Assembly: GCA_030248215.1 (NCBI GenBank)
Contig: JASANG010000613.1
Coordinates: 209,266-273,265, forward strand
DNA: 64,000 bases
Direction: 5' to 3'
Origin: Enoplolaimus lenunculus
Taxonomy: Eukaryota > Nematoda > Enoplea > Enoplida > Thoracostomopsidae
The translations under genes and the position numbers were made by a program. Below the pieces are notes generated by a model that saw nothing but the letters and a program-made list of their open reading frames with translations, searched no databases and was not told where the DNA came from. Positions 1 through 12,310 of this stretch are shown here, piece by piece. Within the stretch, counting starts at the first letter, position 1, and each line of letters starts with the position of its first letter.

Positions 1-194
1 GGGCATTGGTGTCCCGAATATATTTAGCCAGTCCCCATCAATTACAGTATTTTACAATATTACTTCAAACCAAACCATGCCACTGTTATAGGACATTCCA
101 TGTCTATTCTTACTTTGATTTATTGCACAATTCCCAGAATATAGCACAATATATATACCAAGTCACATACACCGTACGCCCACGCGTATATATA

Positions 195-583
195 CCAGAG
201 TGCAACCGGAATTGCAATTTAACGGAACCGAATTTTGAAAAAATTGCCGGAAACTAAACCGGAACCAAAAAACGAAAAATATATGCCACCCAAAAATTCA
301 TTTCGATTCTCTTTTTTGTTATATTATTGCTGAAATAACCCTAGTTTCAGATAGGTATCCACTTTATCTGCTGTATTTTAGATTTTTCATAATCCACGGA
401 AGCGAAATCTACCTTCGATGGCTTATTTTCGGCGTTTCTCAAGGTATATATACTATGCTTATGAAATCTATTTAATTTTTATCCTCATTTTTAGTAAAAA
501 ATCTTAATTTCCACCGAACAAAATTTAATACCGGAACCGGAAGGTGAAAAAATACCGGAACCGGAATTCCGGTTGTACCTCGG
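195..583 (+). repeat. TIR-bounded non-autonomous element, ACCGGA family copy 1
   Basis: The left end reads AGTGCAACCGGAATT and the right end, on the other strand, reads AGGTACAACCGGAATT, so the element is closed by inverted termini of about 15 bp. Both flanks are rich in ACCGGAA. The interior has no coding potential but shares the block around CTTCGATGG...TATTTTCGG with the copies at 1.5-1.88 kb and 7.04-7.37 kb. This is MITE-like. No target-site duplication was settled by eye. Confidence 0.6.
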
Positions 584-1499
584 CGTATACGTAAATCTAG
601 AAGTCAAAATAGAATACATACACTAAATCTGATCACAGGCACCACGATCGAAATTTTAAATATGCGTACCTGAGCAACGCGGAATGAATTTTGAGTCGAT
701 CCTCCAGCAATATATTCTATATCGTACTTTTTCGTCATTTCATGGAATCTATAATAACTTGACAGTTACGCACATATGAAATGTATATACGAATGTACAT
801 TGGATACATCTCCATTTATATTTATTTCAATTATGCCTTGCGTTTCGGTTGCCCAGATTCGAGTGGGACAAACTTTTTCGGAGATCTATCAGGCTGAACG
901 TCAGACAATTTGCTGGGCGGATAGAATTTGGCCATGGAATGGCCGTACTTAAACTAGCGAAATGCCAGTACGTATGCATGCACGTACGTATGTAAATATA
1001 CGTAAATAAATAGATAATATATTACTCAGAAAGCAAAAGGACCGGGGGCGGTCACCTAATAGGGATGGCCGACCGTCCACCCGAAAAATGTTTTTTACAT
1101 AGCTAAAATTTTTCGCGGGGAATCCTAAGTTATGCTCACTTGAAAAACATCGACGACAGATCTAAAATCCGCCTCAACCGAAAAATCCAAAAATCTTGTG
1201 ACCGCAAGTGGACTAAGGTAATATATTCTGGGTAGGATGCTCAAAAAATACTATTTCTTCACCAAAGACAACACGGCGAGTGCAAATAATAAATATGTAT
1301 ATTCATGCAAGAATCGGATTTCCAGTCCGGCATGTAAATGTGGTATTTTTCACTATCCGGTTCCGGTGAAAAATGCGGCATTTTTTCACCAAAATTTTCC
1401 CGTATTTTCAATATTAAAAAATTTTCGCATTCGAAAATTTAAGAAAAATTGACATATTATTTTAACTTATATCTCTAAAATTGTCTGAGCGTGTATTGC

Positions 1500-1880
1500 C
1501 AAAATCTTAAATTTGTTTCATACTCTACAATCTGTCATACGTTTCCCCGCTACTGCATTTGTTTCAGAATTATGACATTCTAAATGGCGTGTTTACGCAT
1601 AGGATTTCAGTTTACGTATACAGAGAAACAACCAAACCTTCGATGGTCTATTTTCGGTGATTGTCAAGGTTCATATACTATACTAATTAAATCTTTCATT
1701 TTTATTGTCACTATTGAACAAATGGCTTTAAAAAGGCGTCTTATAGATTACGTAGCAATTTAGAAAAGTATTAAAATTTAACACTATAGCAATTTTTAAT
1801 TCCGGTAAAAATTTACGCAACCGAAAAGTAAAAAATGCCAGAACCGGAGTTCCGGTTGCGCTCTGACATATATGTTAGAA
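1500..1880 (+). repeat. ACCGGA-family element copy 2, left end uncertain
   Basis: The interior contains the same CTTCGATGGTCTATTTTCGG block seen at 410-440, followed by a TTCATATACTATACT-like stretch. It closes with GTTCCGGTTGCGCTCT, the inverse of the AGNGCAACCGGAA start. The left boundary cannot be placed; ACCGG-rich sequence at 1325-1380 may belong to it or to another member. Confidence 0.5.
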
Positions 1881-2467
1881 TGTCCTGGTGCCAGGGGGTC
1901 TGCCAGGGCTATACGCTACAATGGACAAAACAAGAAAAACATCACATAGCTAAATATTGCTGTTGCGTAAACTTGCTTTTATACACTACACCAGCACTAC
2001 AGTAAGTTTTTCTACACATGGCTAGGAAAAACGGTACCGTACTCCCAGGTACATGCTTACACCCAAAGGTGCATAATTTAGTGTATTTGACTGGGCCATG
2101 CACCATGGACATCTCAAATATATAATATATAGCAGGGACTGGGGAACAGATAGATATTCAGGAGAGTTCTTATCATATGCTGTACCGACCCCGGTATTCA
2201 TTTGTATCCGATTGAACGTGATACGTAATGCAGGTAACGTTTCGCTATATATACGTACGTTTCAAGAAAAGACAGAATATCCGGTTCTGGTTTATATAAT
2301 TTCCAGTGAAAATCCATATGCGTTAGAGTTCCCCCGGGGTCAGGATTTTTACTGGGCTCCAAAGCCTCGCTGCCGGGACAGTACCAAGTTAAGTTAGAAC
2401 ACGTAAAGATAGCCTTCAACATCAGCTACTCGGCTGCGAACGATATAAGTAATAATACATATCATAT

Positions 2468-3250
2468 CAGCGCTGCATGCTACCCGCTGGTAACGCGGGT
2501 ACGGGTAAGAAAATTTTGGAGGGAGGATTTCAAAGCGTGGGTTAAAATTTGTGATTCTTTACCCGCCAAAACTGTTCATAACAAGCTTGAAATCAGATAA
2601 ACAGGAAAACATAAATTTTTAAAATATTTTTACCGTATGAGTTAAATAAGTATTAAACTACTGAAATGTGCTGTTAAATCGAAAAATATTTATATGACAG
2701 CACCTGAGCAACAATATGTTATTCCATTTGCTCAAATTCTTGACGTTCCTATAAGGATTATATTTTGTTTGGCTTGGAACAATATGTTTACAGCTTTCTG
2801 AAAGAGGTCTTAAGACAAATTGCGACTAAACGGTAAAGAAATGACTTATGCGCTCTTAACTACAACGATTTTGTACAGACAAGAATGTTTTGAGTAACTA
2901 GTCACACATCGGAAAACAACCTAGTTTTAACGATGATAATTGATGTAATGTGCAATTTTGTCCGAGTTACATTTTTTACTTAATTGTTTGTTTTGAAACT
3001 TACTGAGAAAGAGTTTTTTGCAACGTAAATCGAACGAGTAACATTTATACACTGTAAAATTATACAATTGTATTGAACGCAGAAGAAAAAATAAGGGCAG
3101 AAGGTCAATAATGCTAAAGAAATTTTGCTCGAGTAAAGACGGGTAACCGGCGAAGAAATTTTGCGCGGGTCTACCCGCGGGTTAAAAAAATAAAATTTCC
3201 GCGGGTAAAGCGCAACGTGGTTAAAAATGTTTACCCACAAACACCTCTGA
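2468..3250. repeat. CCCGCGGGTA-rich interspersed element
   Basis: Both ends are dense in CCCGC/GCGGG words: TACCCGCTGGTAACGCGGGT near 2480, and GGTCTACCCGCGGGTT followed by TTCCGCGGGTAAAGCGC near 3170-3215. The same words mark 19195-19640 and 40342-41170, so this is a dispersed family. The AT-rich interior has no recognisable coding sequence. Confidence 0.5.
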
Positions 3251-3305
3251 TACGTATATATTATGGCTAACAGTGGTAATATTAACAATCATACATTGTG
3301 TTGTG

Positions 3306-3974
3306 TGTACCAGGGTGCCACCGGATACCAAACGACGAAGCCGGATAATTTAATATCCGGTCGGAGCCGTATAATTTAATATCCGGTCGGAGCTGGATAA
3401 TTAATTCATTGTTTTATTCAAAGTCACATTTCTTTAGTTTGTATTCCGGTTTGGAAAGCAATATTCCTGTTTCAAATATTATGATTTCTTCGTAAATTAA
3501 TTGCCAATCATACAAAAAATACCACAAGCACAGACATTTTCCATTATTCATTTCCACGAATTTTTGATATTCAAACCAAAAAACGAAAATAAAACAAATT
3601 GTGATATATTCGTGAATATGCAACTTCTTATCCAAAACTAATACTAAGCAGCATTCAAATATAAGAACGTAGCTCACAATCTTCCTCCGTGGCCTAAGCT
3701 ATACAAAGCACTTACGTAACAAAACTTAACATTTCACCCCGATGCATTTTTAACCGGATATAGGATCAAAATTAGTGCACTAGTGGAAGTGCAAAAATAT
3801 GTATTTATACATTTAAGATAAATTGCAGGCTTAGATTTTCATTCCATGTTAGTGTCCGATTTTGACTTGCCCCGGAATTGCAGTCTCTGCAAAATATCTA
3901 GTATATCGACATGTAAAAAGCAGATATTATGGAACCACATCCGCAAATATCCTGTATCCGGTGATCCCTGGCTG
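3306..3974. repeat. TIR element with CCAGGG...CACCGGATA ends
   Basis: The left end CCAGGGTGCCACCGGATAC is mirrored by a right end that reads GCCAGGGATCACCGGATAC on the other strand. GCCGGATAATTTAATATCCG-like repeats lie just inside the left end. The interior shows no transposase. It resembles the ACCGGA MITEs in its termini but differs internally. Confidence 0.6.
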
Positions 3975-4451
3975 CGACTAGTGTTACACCTCTAACACTA
4001 ACATTGACCAAAGTATAAAGTTCAGATCAGTGTCATAAATCTCTCTAATGCAACCATGTTTATATTCTGAATAAAACAATTTCCAATCGACAGCAGCGTT
4101 AATTGGTTGCTTTATATTGGAAAATGCGTTATTTCAGTGATAACAGTACAAAAATATTAGAACGATTGACAGCACTTCCATGTGCTCCCTGTAGAAACCA
4201 GTGGCCAGGTATATCCAGCTAACCAAAATATATTGAAATAAATGAATGAACGAATGAATTGTTCGAAGCAAAACATGCTGGTGCCCGAGAGGAATCGACC
4301 GGATATCCGCCTCCGGTTTGATATTTAGCAAAAAAACTGACATCCGTATCTGGTCCCGGTATTTGGTGGTTTCAAATATCATTTCCATGTCGAAATATAT
4401 ATCAGTCGTAGTGGGACTACATTTATTGAGCGAAGCTCGAACGCACGTAAG

Positions 4452-4990
4452 CAATTAAGCTAATATGCAAATTAGTTATTAGCTAACTATTCAATTATCG
4501 GTTTTGGACGTTTGTAAACAATTTATTCAGATTCTTCGCACCGAAAAACCTTCAGTAAACCCTAATAATTATTGAAATAATTTAAAAACTCCTAGTTTTG
4601 TCTTGTCAATTAAGCTAATATGTAAATTAGCTATTAGCTAACTATTCAATTATCGGTTTTGGATGTTTGTAAACTATTTATTCAAATTCCTCGCACCTAA
4701 AAATCCTTTAGTGCTGAAATTATATTGCTTTTAACCTTAATAATTAGTGAAATATTGTAAAATGTTTTAATTTAGGCCTATAAACTATGCTAATATGCAA
4801 ATTATCTATTAGCTAACTGCTCAATTATCGGTTTTGGAGGTTTGTAAACAGTCTACGCAGATTTCTCGCACCCAAAAACCCTTTAATGCTAAAATTAGAT
4901 TGTTTCTAACTGTAATAATCAGTGAAATATTGTGGAAAGTCCTAATTTCGGCTAAATTAATTATGCAAATTAGCCTGTAGCTAATAAACG
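4452..4990 (+). repeat. Tandem array, about 155-178 bp unit, 3-4 copies
   Basis: The phrase AAGCTAATATGCAAATTAG, followed by TTAGCTAACTATTCAATT and TCGGTTTTGGA, recurs starting near 4458, 4612 and 4790, with a partial fourth copy near 4960. Copies differ at many positions and by small indels. The unit holds no reading frame. Confidence 0.75.
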
Positions 4991-5054
4991 GCTTAAAATT
5001 ATAAAACCCTAATGCGAGGTTAACACCCCAGGATAATTGGCTTTCAAACAAAAA

Positions 5055-5160
5055 AAGTTTATCAAAATCGGTTCAGCCGTTCCTGAGATTCTTTTCGGAC
5101 GGACAGACGGACGGACGGACAAACATAAAACGCTTCGCGAAACTCCGAGCTTCGCTCAAC
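5055..5160 (+). mobile_element. 3' tail resembling a LINE/SINE or Penelope-type end
   Basis: AAAATCGGTTCAGCCGTTCC is followed by a short CGGA/GACG tandem (5096-5122) and then ACAAACATAAAACGC. Tails of this layout (a GGTTCAGCCGTT phrase plus a four-base tandem) end many animal retroposons. No reverse transcriptase sequence lies upstream, so only a tail is claimed. Confidence 0.35.
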
Positions 5161-6586
5161 TAGATATTTTGCAGCGACTGCAACACAGGGCAAGTCAACA
5201 GTTGACACTAACATGGAATGAAAAATCCAAGCCAACAATTAATGTTAAATCCATAAATCAAGTATATATATATTATTTTTGCACATCCAACAGTGCACTA
5301 ATTTAGTGCCTATATCCGGTTAACATCCAGTTCCGGTACAAAATTTACTATCCGGCGCCGGTTCCGATAAAATTAATACTAGGTCAATCTCTGGTACCCG
5401 ATAACAAAACAACTGCTAAATTTAACCTGATATTGGCTTGCTATGCCAATAAGCATGTGGTACTTTTCGGGAGTTTCTTTTTTACAAGGAATGGCTAAAG
5501 GTGGCTTAAGTCTTAGACTATTTTTTCGCTTAGAGAAGCTCAAAATTAATATTTTCGGGCAACGTAAATTAATTTGGCAAGTAGAAGTCAGTGAGCAGAG
5601 AATAAAACACTTTCAAACGTTTCTATATAACACATGTATGACAGAATAAACATGTACAAGTAAGTCAATCTAAGTTTAACAGTTCCATTTTTGAAGTTTT
5701 TGAAAAAACATCAGCAGTTAGAATACCGGAGCCGGATGTCGTTTTTTGCCGGTTTCAGACACCGGCAAATTTACGTGTTGGCCCCGGGGCATCTCTAATT
5801 TCACTACACGGCTCACGTATTCGGTAATCACTATCTAGTCGCTTCCTGGCACGCACTTATATACGGAATATACAAATTCATTTTTCAGACAGGAACCACG
5901 TCTATTGCATGTTTATATAATTATGTATACAATAAAACATGTTTCAGCTACCTTTACAAAAATGCAACTCTAAGTCAGTCCTAGAAGTACATTATAAGAA
6001 TGCATTGTCTAAAACAATGACAGCCAGAAAGTAACCGTATACCCCTTCGGTTCTGGTTTTGAAATCTTACAGGTTTTTAAAGCTATCATTAAATTTTATG
6101 ATACAATTTTGCTCGCCCCATAAATTTAATTTTAACATTTAATATTATTTGAAACAAAGCATTCATTGTATTTCAAAACAATAAGCTACTAAATAAAAAA
6201 CCACCCGATGTTGACATTTGAGCGCTACCATTACAATTAATCTGAAATGAAGCGTTGTGTGACTTACAGCGGTACGAGTTTTTCGTCGCAAAGTATCTGA
6301 TCATTTTCTTTGAGACCCCACCTAAAAGTTAATATGTATCAAGAGTAGTTAAACTACGCTAGTAGTTCAAAGCAAACGGAACCGTAATTTCTACGGTGTT
6401 GTGCCAAATCATTTAAACATTAAAAAAGTTTGTAGTTGCAAAATGAATAGTCGATTTTGGACGTGTTTACTAAAAAGTAAAGCAGTAATTCAGTGTTAAC
6501 AACTAATTTAAATTCCTATTCCTGATCTTGTTCCGGCAAATTTCTCAAGGCTTACAAACAAGTGGAATACAACATGTGTATACTTA

Positions 6587-6697
<111 letters not shown>

Positions 6698-7042
6698 TTA
6701 GAAAAATAACCACGAGTTTTTCCTTTTCGCTAAAAGTGAAGTGACTGCTATTGGACAGGCTTGGCATTTGTACGCAAAGCACATATGAATATTTTTGTCC
6801 GTCATGTGAAGGATCCGTAGGCTTCTTTTGTTTAAACCCCCCGTATCCCGTGTTCCAGCTGCTTAGCAAAAGATCTAAAGTTCCCTACCGTACCTTCCTT
6901 GACTGACACAGCGGTCAGACCGCGAGCGCAATGTTAAATAGCCGCGCTTTGAATACGATGTCTAGTCAAAAATAGGGTGGACAATCAAAAAATCACCTTG
7001 TTAAAATTGGAGCACATACGTAAAGAATATACGTACATAGGA

Positions 7043-7372
7043 CAGGGTGCAACCGGAATTACAATTTACCAAAACCAAATCAAAAAAATTACCGGAACAA
7101 CCGGAAAGTTTAAAAACTGCGACCGAAAAATACATTTTAATTCCTGCTTTCACTATATTATTAGTGAAATAACCTTAATTTAACATAAGTTAAATCAACC
7201 TTCGATAGTGTATTTTCGGAGATTGCCAAGTTTATAAACTATACTACTAATGAACTCTTTTATTTTTATATTCATTCTTGTACAATGCTTATTTTCCGCC
7301 GACCAAAATTTAATACACGAATTTTTAAACCTGATAAAAATTTGCCGGATCCGGAAGGTGAAAAAACGCCTG
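7043..7372 (+). repeat. ACCGGA-family element copy 3, right end truncated
   Basis: It opens with CAGGGTGCAACCGGAATTAC, matching the copy at 195, and carries the CTTCGATAGTGTATTTTCGG block near 7200. It stops after GCCGGATCCGGAAGGTG without the closing GGTTGCACC, so the right terminus is lost. Confidence 0.6.
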
Positions 7373-7726
7373 AAACGATCTGGGAATCATACTCGACCAT
7401 TAATTGAGTCTCCAGCAGCACTGTCTAGACTGCCTTCTTCGTGCCACAAAAAATCGAAAATAATCCGCAAATTTATTAAAAAACTTTTCATTATTAAATT
7501 ATGGTAGTGTAGCTTTGAATTCAAAACCAAGAGAAAATCCATAACTTATTCAAAGAGTTTAGAGGTGTTTTGTGAGGTTGTGCACATTCTATTTGATATA
7601 AGGAATGAGTCATGTCGATAAACTTGGATTCGTTAATATAACTGAGACGTTTAAAATGTGATCTTTTCATCAAAATTACGCACATGGTGCAGTATTCAAA
7701 ACAAATTTCTAGAGAATTCCATTTTA

Positions 7727-8462
7727 TCACGAACACGCAGAATGCCAGGAGTAAAGCTTATTCAAGTTTATTTCAAAACGCAGTACAGGCATTGATTTTT
7801 CAACGTCAGAATAATACGTACCGGCTTCTAACTCCGTGCCTAATTCGGTTAAAAATATTACTTGTTTCTGTGATGTTAAACGAACCATAAAATCAAAGTG
7901 TTTTGGGTTTCCTTTCAAAAATAGAATTTTGGATAACCGGAGGGGTCATTCTGTTTCTCAAATCACTGTATAACCAGGTAGCAGTGCTCCACAATCATTC
8001 GATGTGTGTGTTCGTAGGCAAAATGCGCAAGTTCTTCCAGGCCAAAGCTGTGATAACCTAGCGTGACGTTATAAATGCGGATGACCCATAATTTTTAAGC
8101 GATGTCTTAAATGTTATAAACGCAAAATGCTACTATTTGCGCTTTGTCGCAATAAAATCAAAGTGTTCTTGGTTTCCTTTAACTTTTTTTGGGTAACCCG
8201 GGAAGTCATTGTTTCTCAAATCGCTGTATAACCAGGTAGCGGTGCTCCACAATCGTTCGATGTCTGTGTTCGTAGGCACATGTGCAAGTACTTCCGAGCC
8301 AAAGCAGTGATCTAAGGAAAATTTTTGTGATTGTTTATCGTTTTTCACCTCTTTGGTATCGGTTTGCAAACCACCGTGTCTGAAAAAAGCGAGACCGAGA
8401 CCAGCGAAATCCCGAGACTTGCCGGAACATTGGTCCAAGCCTGTGCCACCTATATAACGCAC
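7727..8462 (-). other. Duplicated coding-like segment of unknown family
   Basis: Two blocks, about 7880-8045 and 8150-8315, are diverged direct copies (shared words include TATAACCAGGTAGC and GTGCTCCACAATC). On the minus strand the region holds open stretches at 8133-8462 (109 codons) and 7727-7918 (63 codons). Their composition looks protein-like, for example HCFGSEVLAH and TELGTELEAGTYY. I do not recognise the family. It could be an old host-gene duplicate or part of a decayed mobile element. No intact gene is claimed. Confidence 0.3.
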
Positions 8463-8950
8463 TAACCACTAACATTTAGCAAATCAAATTTTGCATACAT
8501 AACTAGGATTGATGATACTCCGTACGCACACACTTTCAAGCCGCAGTCGCTCATTGGGGATCTGTGCCACCCTCCAAGTTTCAAAAAAGAAGCCTAAGCC
8601 TAAGCCTAAGAAGGGCAAAATGGTGGATTTGAAGACGTTTACAAATCTGATTAAACTGGTTAAAGAAGCAAGAATGAAGATGATATAAAGGTATTATATA
8701 GCAAATAATAACATGTCGTTCTTTTTAAAACTTGGGGGGTGGCACAGGCTTCGACAAAAGTGCTTATTAGGGCACCGTTGTCGAAGCCTGTTCCATCAGC
8801 CTTCTGCCACAGACCCCCAATGAGCGACTGCGGCTTGAAAGTTTGTGCGTGCGGAGTATTATCAATCCTAGTTATGTATCCAAAATTTGATTTGCTAAAT
8901 GTTAGTGGTTAATGCGTTATATAGGTGGCACAGGCTTCGACAAAAGTGCC
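8428..8950. mobile_element. Fold-back element with ~130-bp inverted ends and GCCTAA core
   Basis: The left arm, about 8430-8567, and the right arm, about 8813-8945, are inverse copies with only a few differences; both contain CCTATATAACGCA and GAGCGACTGCGGCTTGAAA. The 245-bp centre carries AAGCCTAAGCCTAAGCCTAAG (8602-8622), the reverse of the TTAGGC telomere word. It also has a short plus-strand frame with a lysine/proline-rich start followed by MVDLKTFTNL and a stop near 8687. No transposase is present, so it would be non-autonomous. Confidence 0.7.
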
Positions 8951-10180
8951 AACTTACCGATCCCTAGACCGCCCATCCCTGCATATCACTTCCATTTTAA
9001 AACCTAATTGCAACCAATAACCCATGTGTTAAAATAATATTTACAATGGCTTACTTTACGTTTACGTCAGTCATTACTGTATAGAACAAATTTGCGATAT
9101 ATGAAGATGATACAAATTAACTAGTTTTTGTTTAGTTTTATAACCCAGGAGACTCTAAATTGAAAATAAATTGTTTTATATAACGTCTAGTTGACGACAA
9201 GCGCTGCAAAGTAACTTTTTTTACAAAGCATTACTGTAAGATGTGTATTGTAAATAAATTGTGGAAAAATAATGCAGTAGTTTTGAGAGTATATATTACT
9301 AGCTAAGTAAAAGTAAGGCACTAAGTCATAACCTATAACGATAAACCAGCCCGTTCTCAGTACAGAAATGTTTCAAAATTTCATAATGATTCCAAGTGCG
9401 CAATTCGTTCGTAATGTTTTTATTTTGTTTAACTTGCTTTAACGCACTTTTGTAAAACAACAGTATCCCAGACGTACAATTCTGGATCTGGGTGTAGACA
9501 CTCTGGTTGCTTCCTTGATACATGTACGAGTCCAAAGTACCAAGTGTACTCCGCCTTCACCAAACGAGTGAGGGTATTTAGGCGCTCCCTGAGGTTGGCT
9601 CCGTGGAATGCTCCGAGAATTTATTAACGACCCGGATTCCTACCAATTGTATACCGCACACAGAGTGAATTATTAGCAGAGACATTGTCCGAAATTTAAG
9701 ACATTCCTGTATGGTCTCGAGTTTCTTCTTGATATTTGTGTTTTGAAAAAATGCTTTTGGTTTTTTCATAAATATAGGTCTTGAGCTTTTATATATCGGC
9801 TATTAAAGTTGAAGGTAAAAATTTTAATTTCAAAAAATTTTAAGAAATCTAAAATTGAAGAAAGTTTTTAGTAGATTTTGAGACACATTTACATTCAAAG
9901 ATCTACCCCAGATGTCGACTGTGATAGTTTCTGGTGATGTGTAGCATCGTCAACATGCACGTATTGTTACTGTGTTATCGGCAATTGAGGATGTCACTGT
10001 CCCCCAAATAAAAATATAGTATATCTACTTGTTTATGTGTATATTGCACATATTTTTATACAAGTACATAGATGACAGATTTTCTTCTCGGTGGCTATGC
10101 TCTCTCGTAAAAGCCTCTGCCTGCGCGCAAAAGTGGGTAGCTTCATGTAAAACTTCTCAGTCTTACGAAATGTGTGTCTT
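8951..10180. other. No gene or repeat recognised
   Basis: AT-rich DNA with only short random frames on either strand. I see no splice-linked coding, tandem repeat or paired inverted ends here. Confidence 0.4.
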
Positions 10181-10184
10181 TCAA

Positions 10185-10995
10185 GTATTGCGTTGTGCAG
10201 TTACCACTTTTAATTGGCCGGCTGGCTGGTGGACAACAAAACAAGCATTTTTAATATTGCATATATCGTTACGTTTCTAGAAAATATGATCAATAATTCA
10301 AGAACTCGTTGTGAAAGTTGTGAAATATAGGTTTAACCATTAAGGACAACTTCTGTAGTAGGTATCCCATGAGCTTTATTTAGAAGACAGTTTACCGCAT
10401 TGATTCTAAAGATTTTCATACACCACAACTTCTACGCAGAATATTGCTGATCACTCTCCCTTCATGCAATTAATGTGACGAAACTTTTAATGATCAAATT
10501 ATACGCCCCTGTATGATGAGGGACGCCTCGATGTCCCTGGACAGCAATAAGCCGGAGTGCAGCGTAGAAAACCAGAGCTCAAAACACACCTACAAATGTA
10601 TTGTACATACAAGAAATAAGGGCGTAGGAAAAGGGGTTTTGGCATATAATTTCCGACATTTTGCGGCAAAGACTCCTTTAGCCATTCTGAAACTGTAGGC
10701 ACAACTCGTAGCTATCACAAACAAATAACAGTTAAAACTAAACATACTAAATTTATATTGCATATAAGCTATAAACTTTACTTTTCGAAATCCTCCTTAA
10801 TCGATGAGATAATCTAAGATAATTTAATTCGATTACATTATTATTCCCTTTATTATTGTCAAAAATATACTCCCCGATGAAAGATTTTACTGTTTTTATA
10901 TTTAAAGACAATAGAGCTCAGATCATTCGAAGTGCCTTTTCTCACCACACTAGCTGTCTAGAATACAACTATAGTCAAAAAAGATCCAAGTAGTG
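10185..10995 (+). repeat. GGCCGGC-headed dispersed repeat, copy 1 (truncated)
   Basis: It opens with GCAGTTACCACTTTTAATTGGCC and a GGCTGGCTGG run. It then shares a long colinear stretch with 35555-36690 and 41349-42705: the ATTTTGCGGCAA...ACTCGTAGCTAT region near 10660-10725 and AATCCTCCTTAATCGATGAG near 10790. The distal end present in the other copies is missing. No open reading frame spans it. Confidence 0.6.
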
Positions 10996-11106
10996 ATTCA
11001 ATCTTAACATTGACCATGCTTATAACGGCCAACGTTCCTCTGAGGGGCGCCACGTTTTCCTACAGAACAACAATAGACTAGCACTCCTGTGCGTATATTT
11101 GTGCTT

Positions 11107-11440
11107 GCACAGATGGACAGCTTCGAGCCTATGTTTTTTGGTGAGTCGTTCGGGAAAGCTTCGACGGCCGGGACAGCTGCGACAGCTTCGAGCTTATGTT
11201 TTTTCTGGGTCAGGAGGGACCACCAGGACAGCTTCGAGCCTATGTTTTTGCTGGGTCGGGCGGAACCGCCAGGACAGCTTAAAGCATGTGTTTTCGATGG
11301 GTCGGCCGTGATAGCTGTGACAGCTCCGAGCCTTCGTTTTTGCTGGATCGGGCGGGACCTTCAGGACAGCTTCGATCCTATGTCTTTGCTGGGTCTGCCG
11401 GGTCAACAGAGACAGCTTCGAGCATATGTTTTCGTTGTGA
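11107..11440 (+). repeat. 46-bp minisatellite, about 7 copies (locus 1)
   Basis: GACAGCTTCGAGCCTATG or a close variant recurs at about 11116, 11181, 11227, 11272, 11318, 11364 and 11409, a period of 45-46 bp. The rest of each unit is TTTTTGCTGGGTCGGGCGG-like. Because 46 is not a multiple of three, the long frames across it are a by-product of stop-poor repeats. A diverged array of the same unit lies at 59150-59460. Confidence 0.8.
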
Positions 11441-12300
11441 TTTCTTTCAACTACTGGAATTCCAAAAATTCCAAGGTTTGAAGGGTCACTCGTGCAACGA
11501 TTGTCCGGTTAACCGCACAAAATGTAACCACCGAAATAGACTACATCGTTAGTGCAAACTTAACCAAAGTTACAAACTATTTCTGGACTAGGAGTTGGAC
11601 AAAAAATTATTTTTTGAACCCACCAAGTAAGACGTAAAAGACCCAATAGAACAATATTCGAATATGCAGGAATACCGAAATAGCGTCCCACCTCCACTTC
11701 CTGCCAACTAAATTCCACATAACCATGGGTCGAGTTATATTATGCAGAATTTGAAACCAAAAGAAAGTTAACTGACTCTATTATAGCCCCTTCGGAAAAC
11801 GATCCGGCCCTGTTCTATACATAGGCTATAACCACTGGTCTACGTATATGAAAACGATGAATTTTATCAAATGTAAAAAATGTTGTCTTTGTCGGTAAAA
11901 TTTAATCTTACAAATAAATAGATGCGTTTAAAAAGTTGCTATGACTTTAGGGCTCGTAGAACCTGTGTTTGGGTATAAAAATATTCTAAATACAGCTTTT
12001 TTGACACTGTACCATCTATGGTTTGCTGTTATCAATTCCATGGGTGAACTGCTTGTCCTAATCAAATATTCATATAAATGTGAACGGACTTGACCTAATG
12101 TTGAATGATCTAGCAATTTTACTACTATAATTATTTCTTCGTTCTTTTATTTAGATACGTGTCCAGCTACTTTCAATCTATTACATCGTTTTGCAAGCTA
12201 TTCTTAACCATTTATACTGCTTATCTATTCGCTAAATAAAGATGAAATTTCTGACGTATTGTATATATATCACGTTTTAACCAATACTTTCATTAAAATA
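11441..12300. other. 3' flank of gene A, no separate gene seen
   Basis: No coding sequence is recognised. From about 12140 the sequence is colinear with 33880-34115, the matching 3' flank of pseudogene C, so the segmental duplication reaches past the gene's stop codon. Confidence 0.45.
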
Positions 12301-12304
12301 CAGG

Positions 12305-12310
12305 TTTATT
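12305..12310 (-). terminator. AATAAA polyadenylation signal overlapping the stop of gene A
   Basis: The minus strand reads AAAATAAACC, in which the TAA stop sits inside an AATAAA. The same arrangement is kept in pseudogene C at 34115-34120. The role is inferred from the motif only. Confidence 0.4.

Larger units (their letters stand above)
4268..5401. repeat. TIR-like element carrying a tandem array and a nested tail
   Basis: The left end is GGTGCCCGAGAGGAATCGACC. The right end, on the opposite strand, reads GGGTACCAGAGATTGACC. GATATCCG and CCGGTTCCG words lie inside both ends. Between them sit a tandem array (4452-4990) and a CGGA-repeat tail (5055-5160), so this is probably a composite of nested insertions. 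A truncated relative lies at about 5715-5810. Confidence 0.45.

Noticed and set aside
11089-11552. 130-codon frame and overlapping companions
   Set aside because: They coincide with the 46-bp minisatellite, whose unit is not a multiple of three; no conserved protein is possible.
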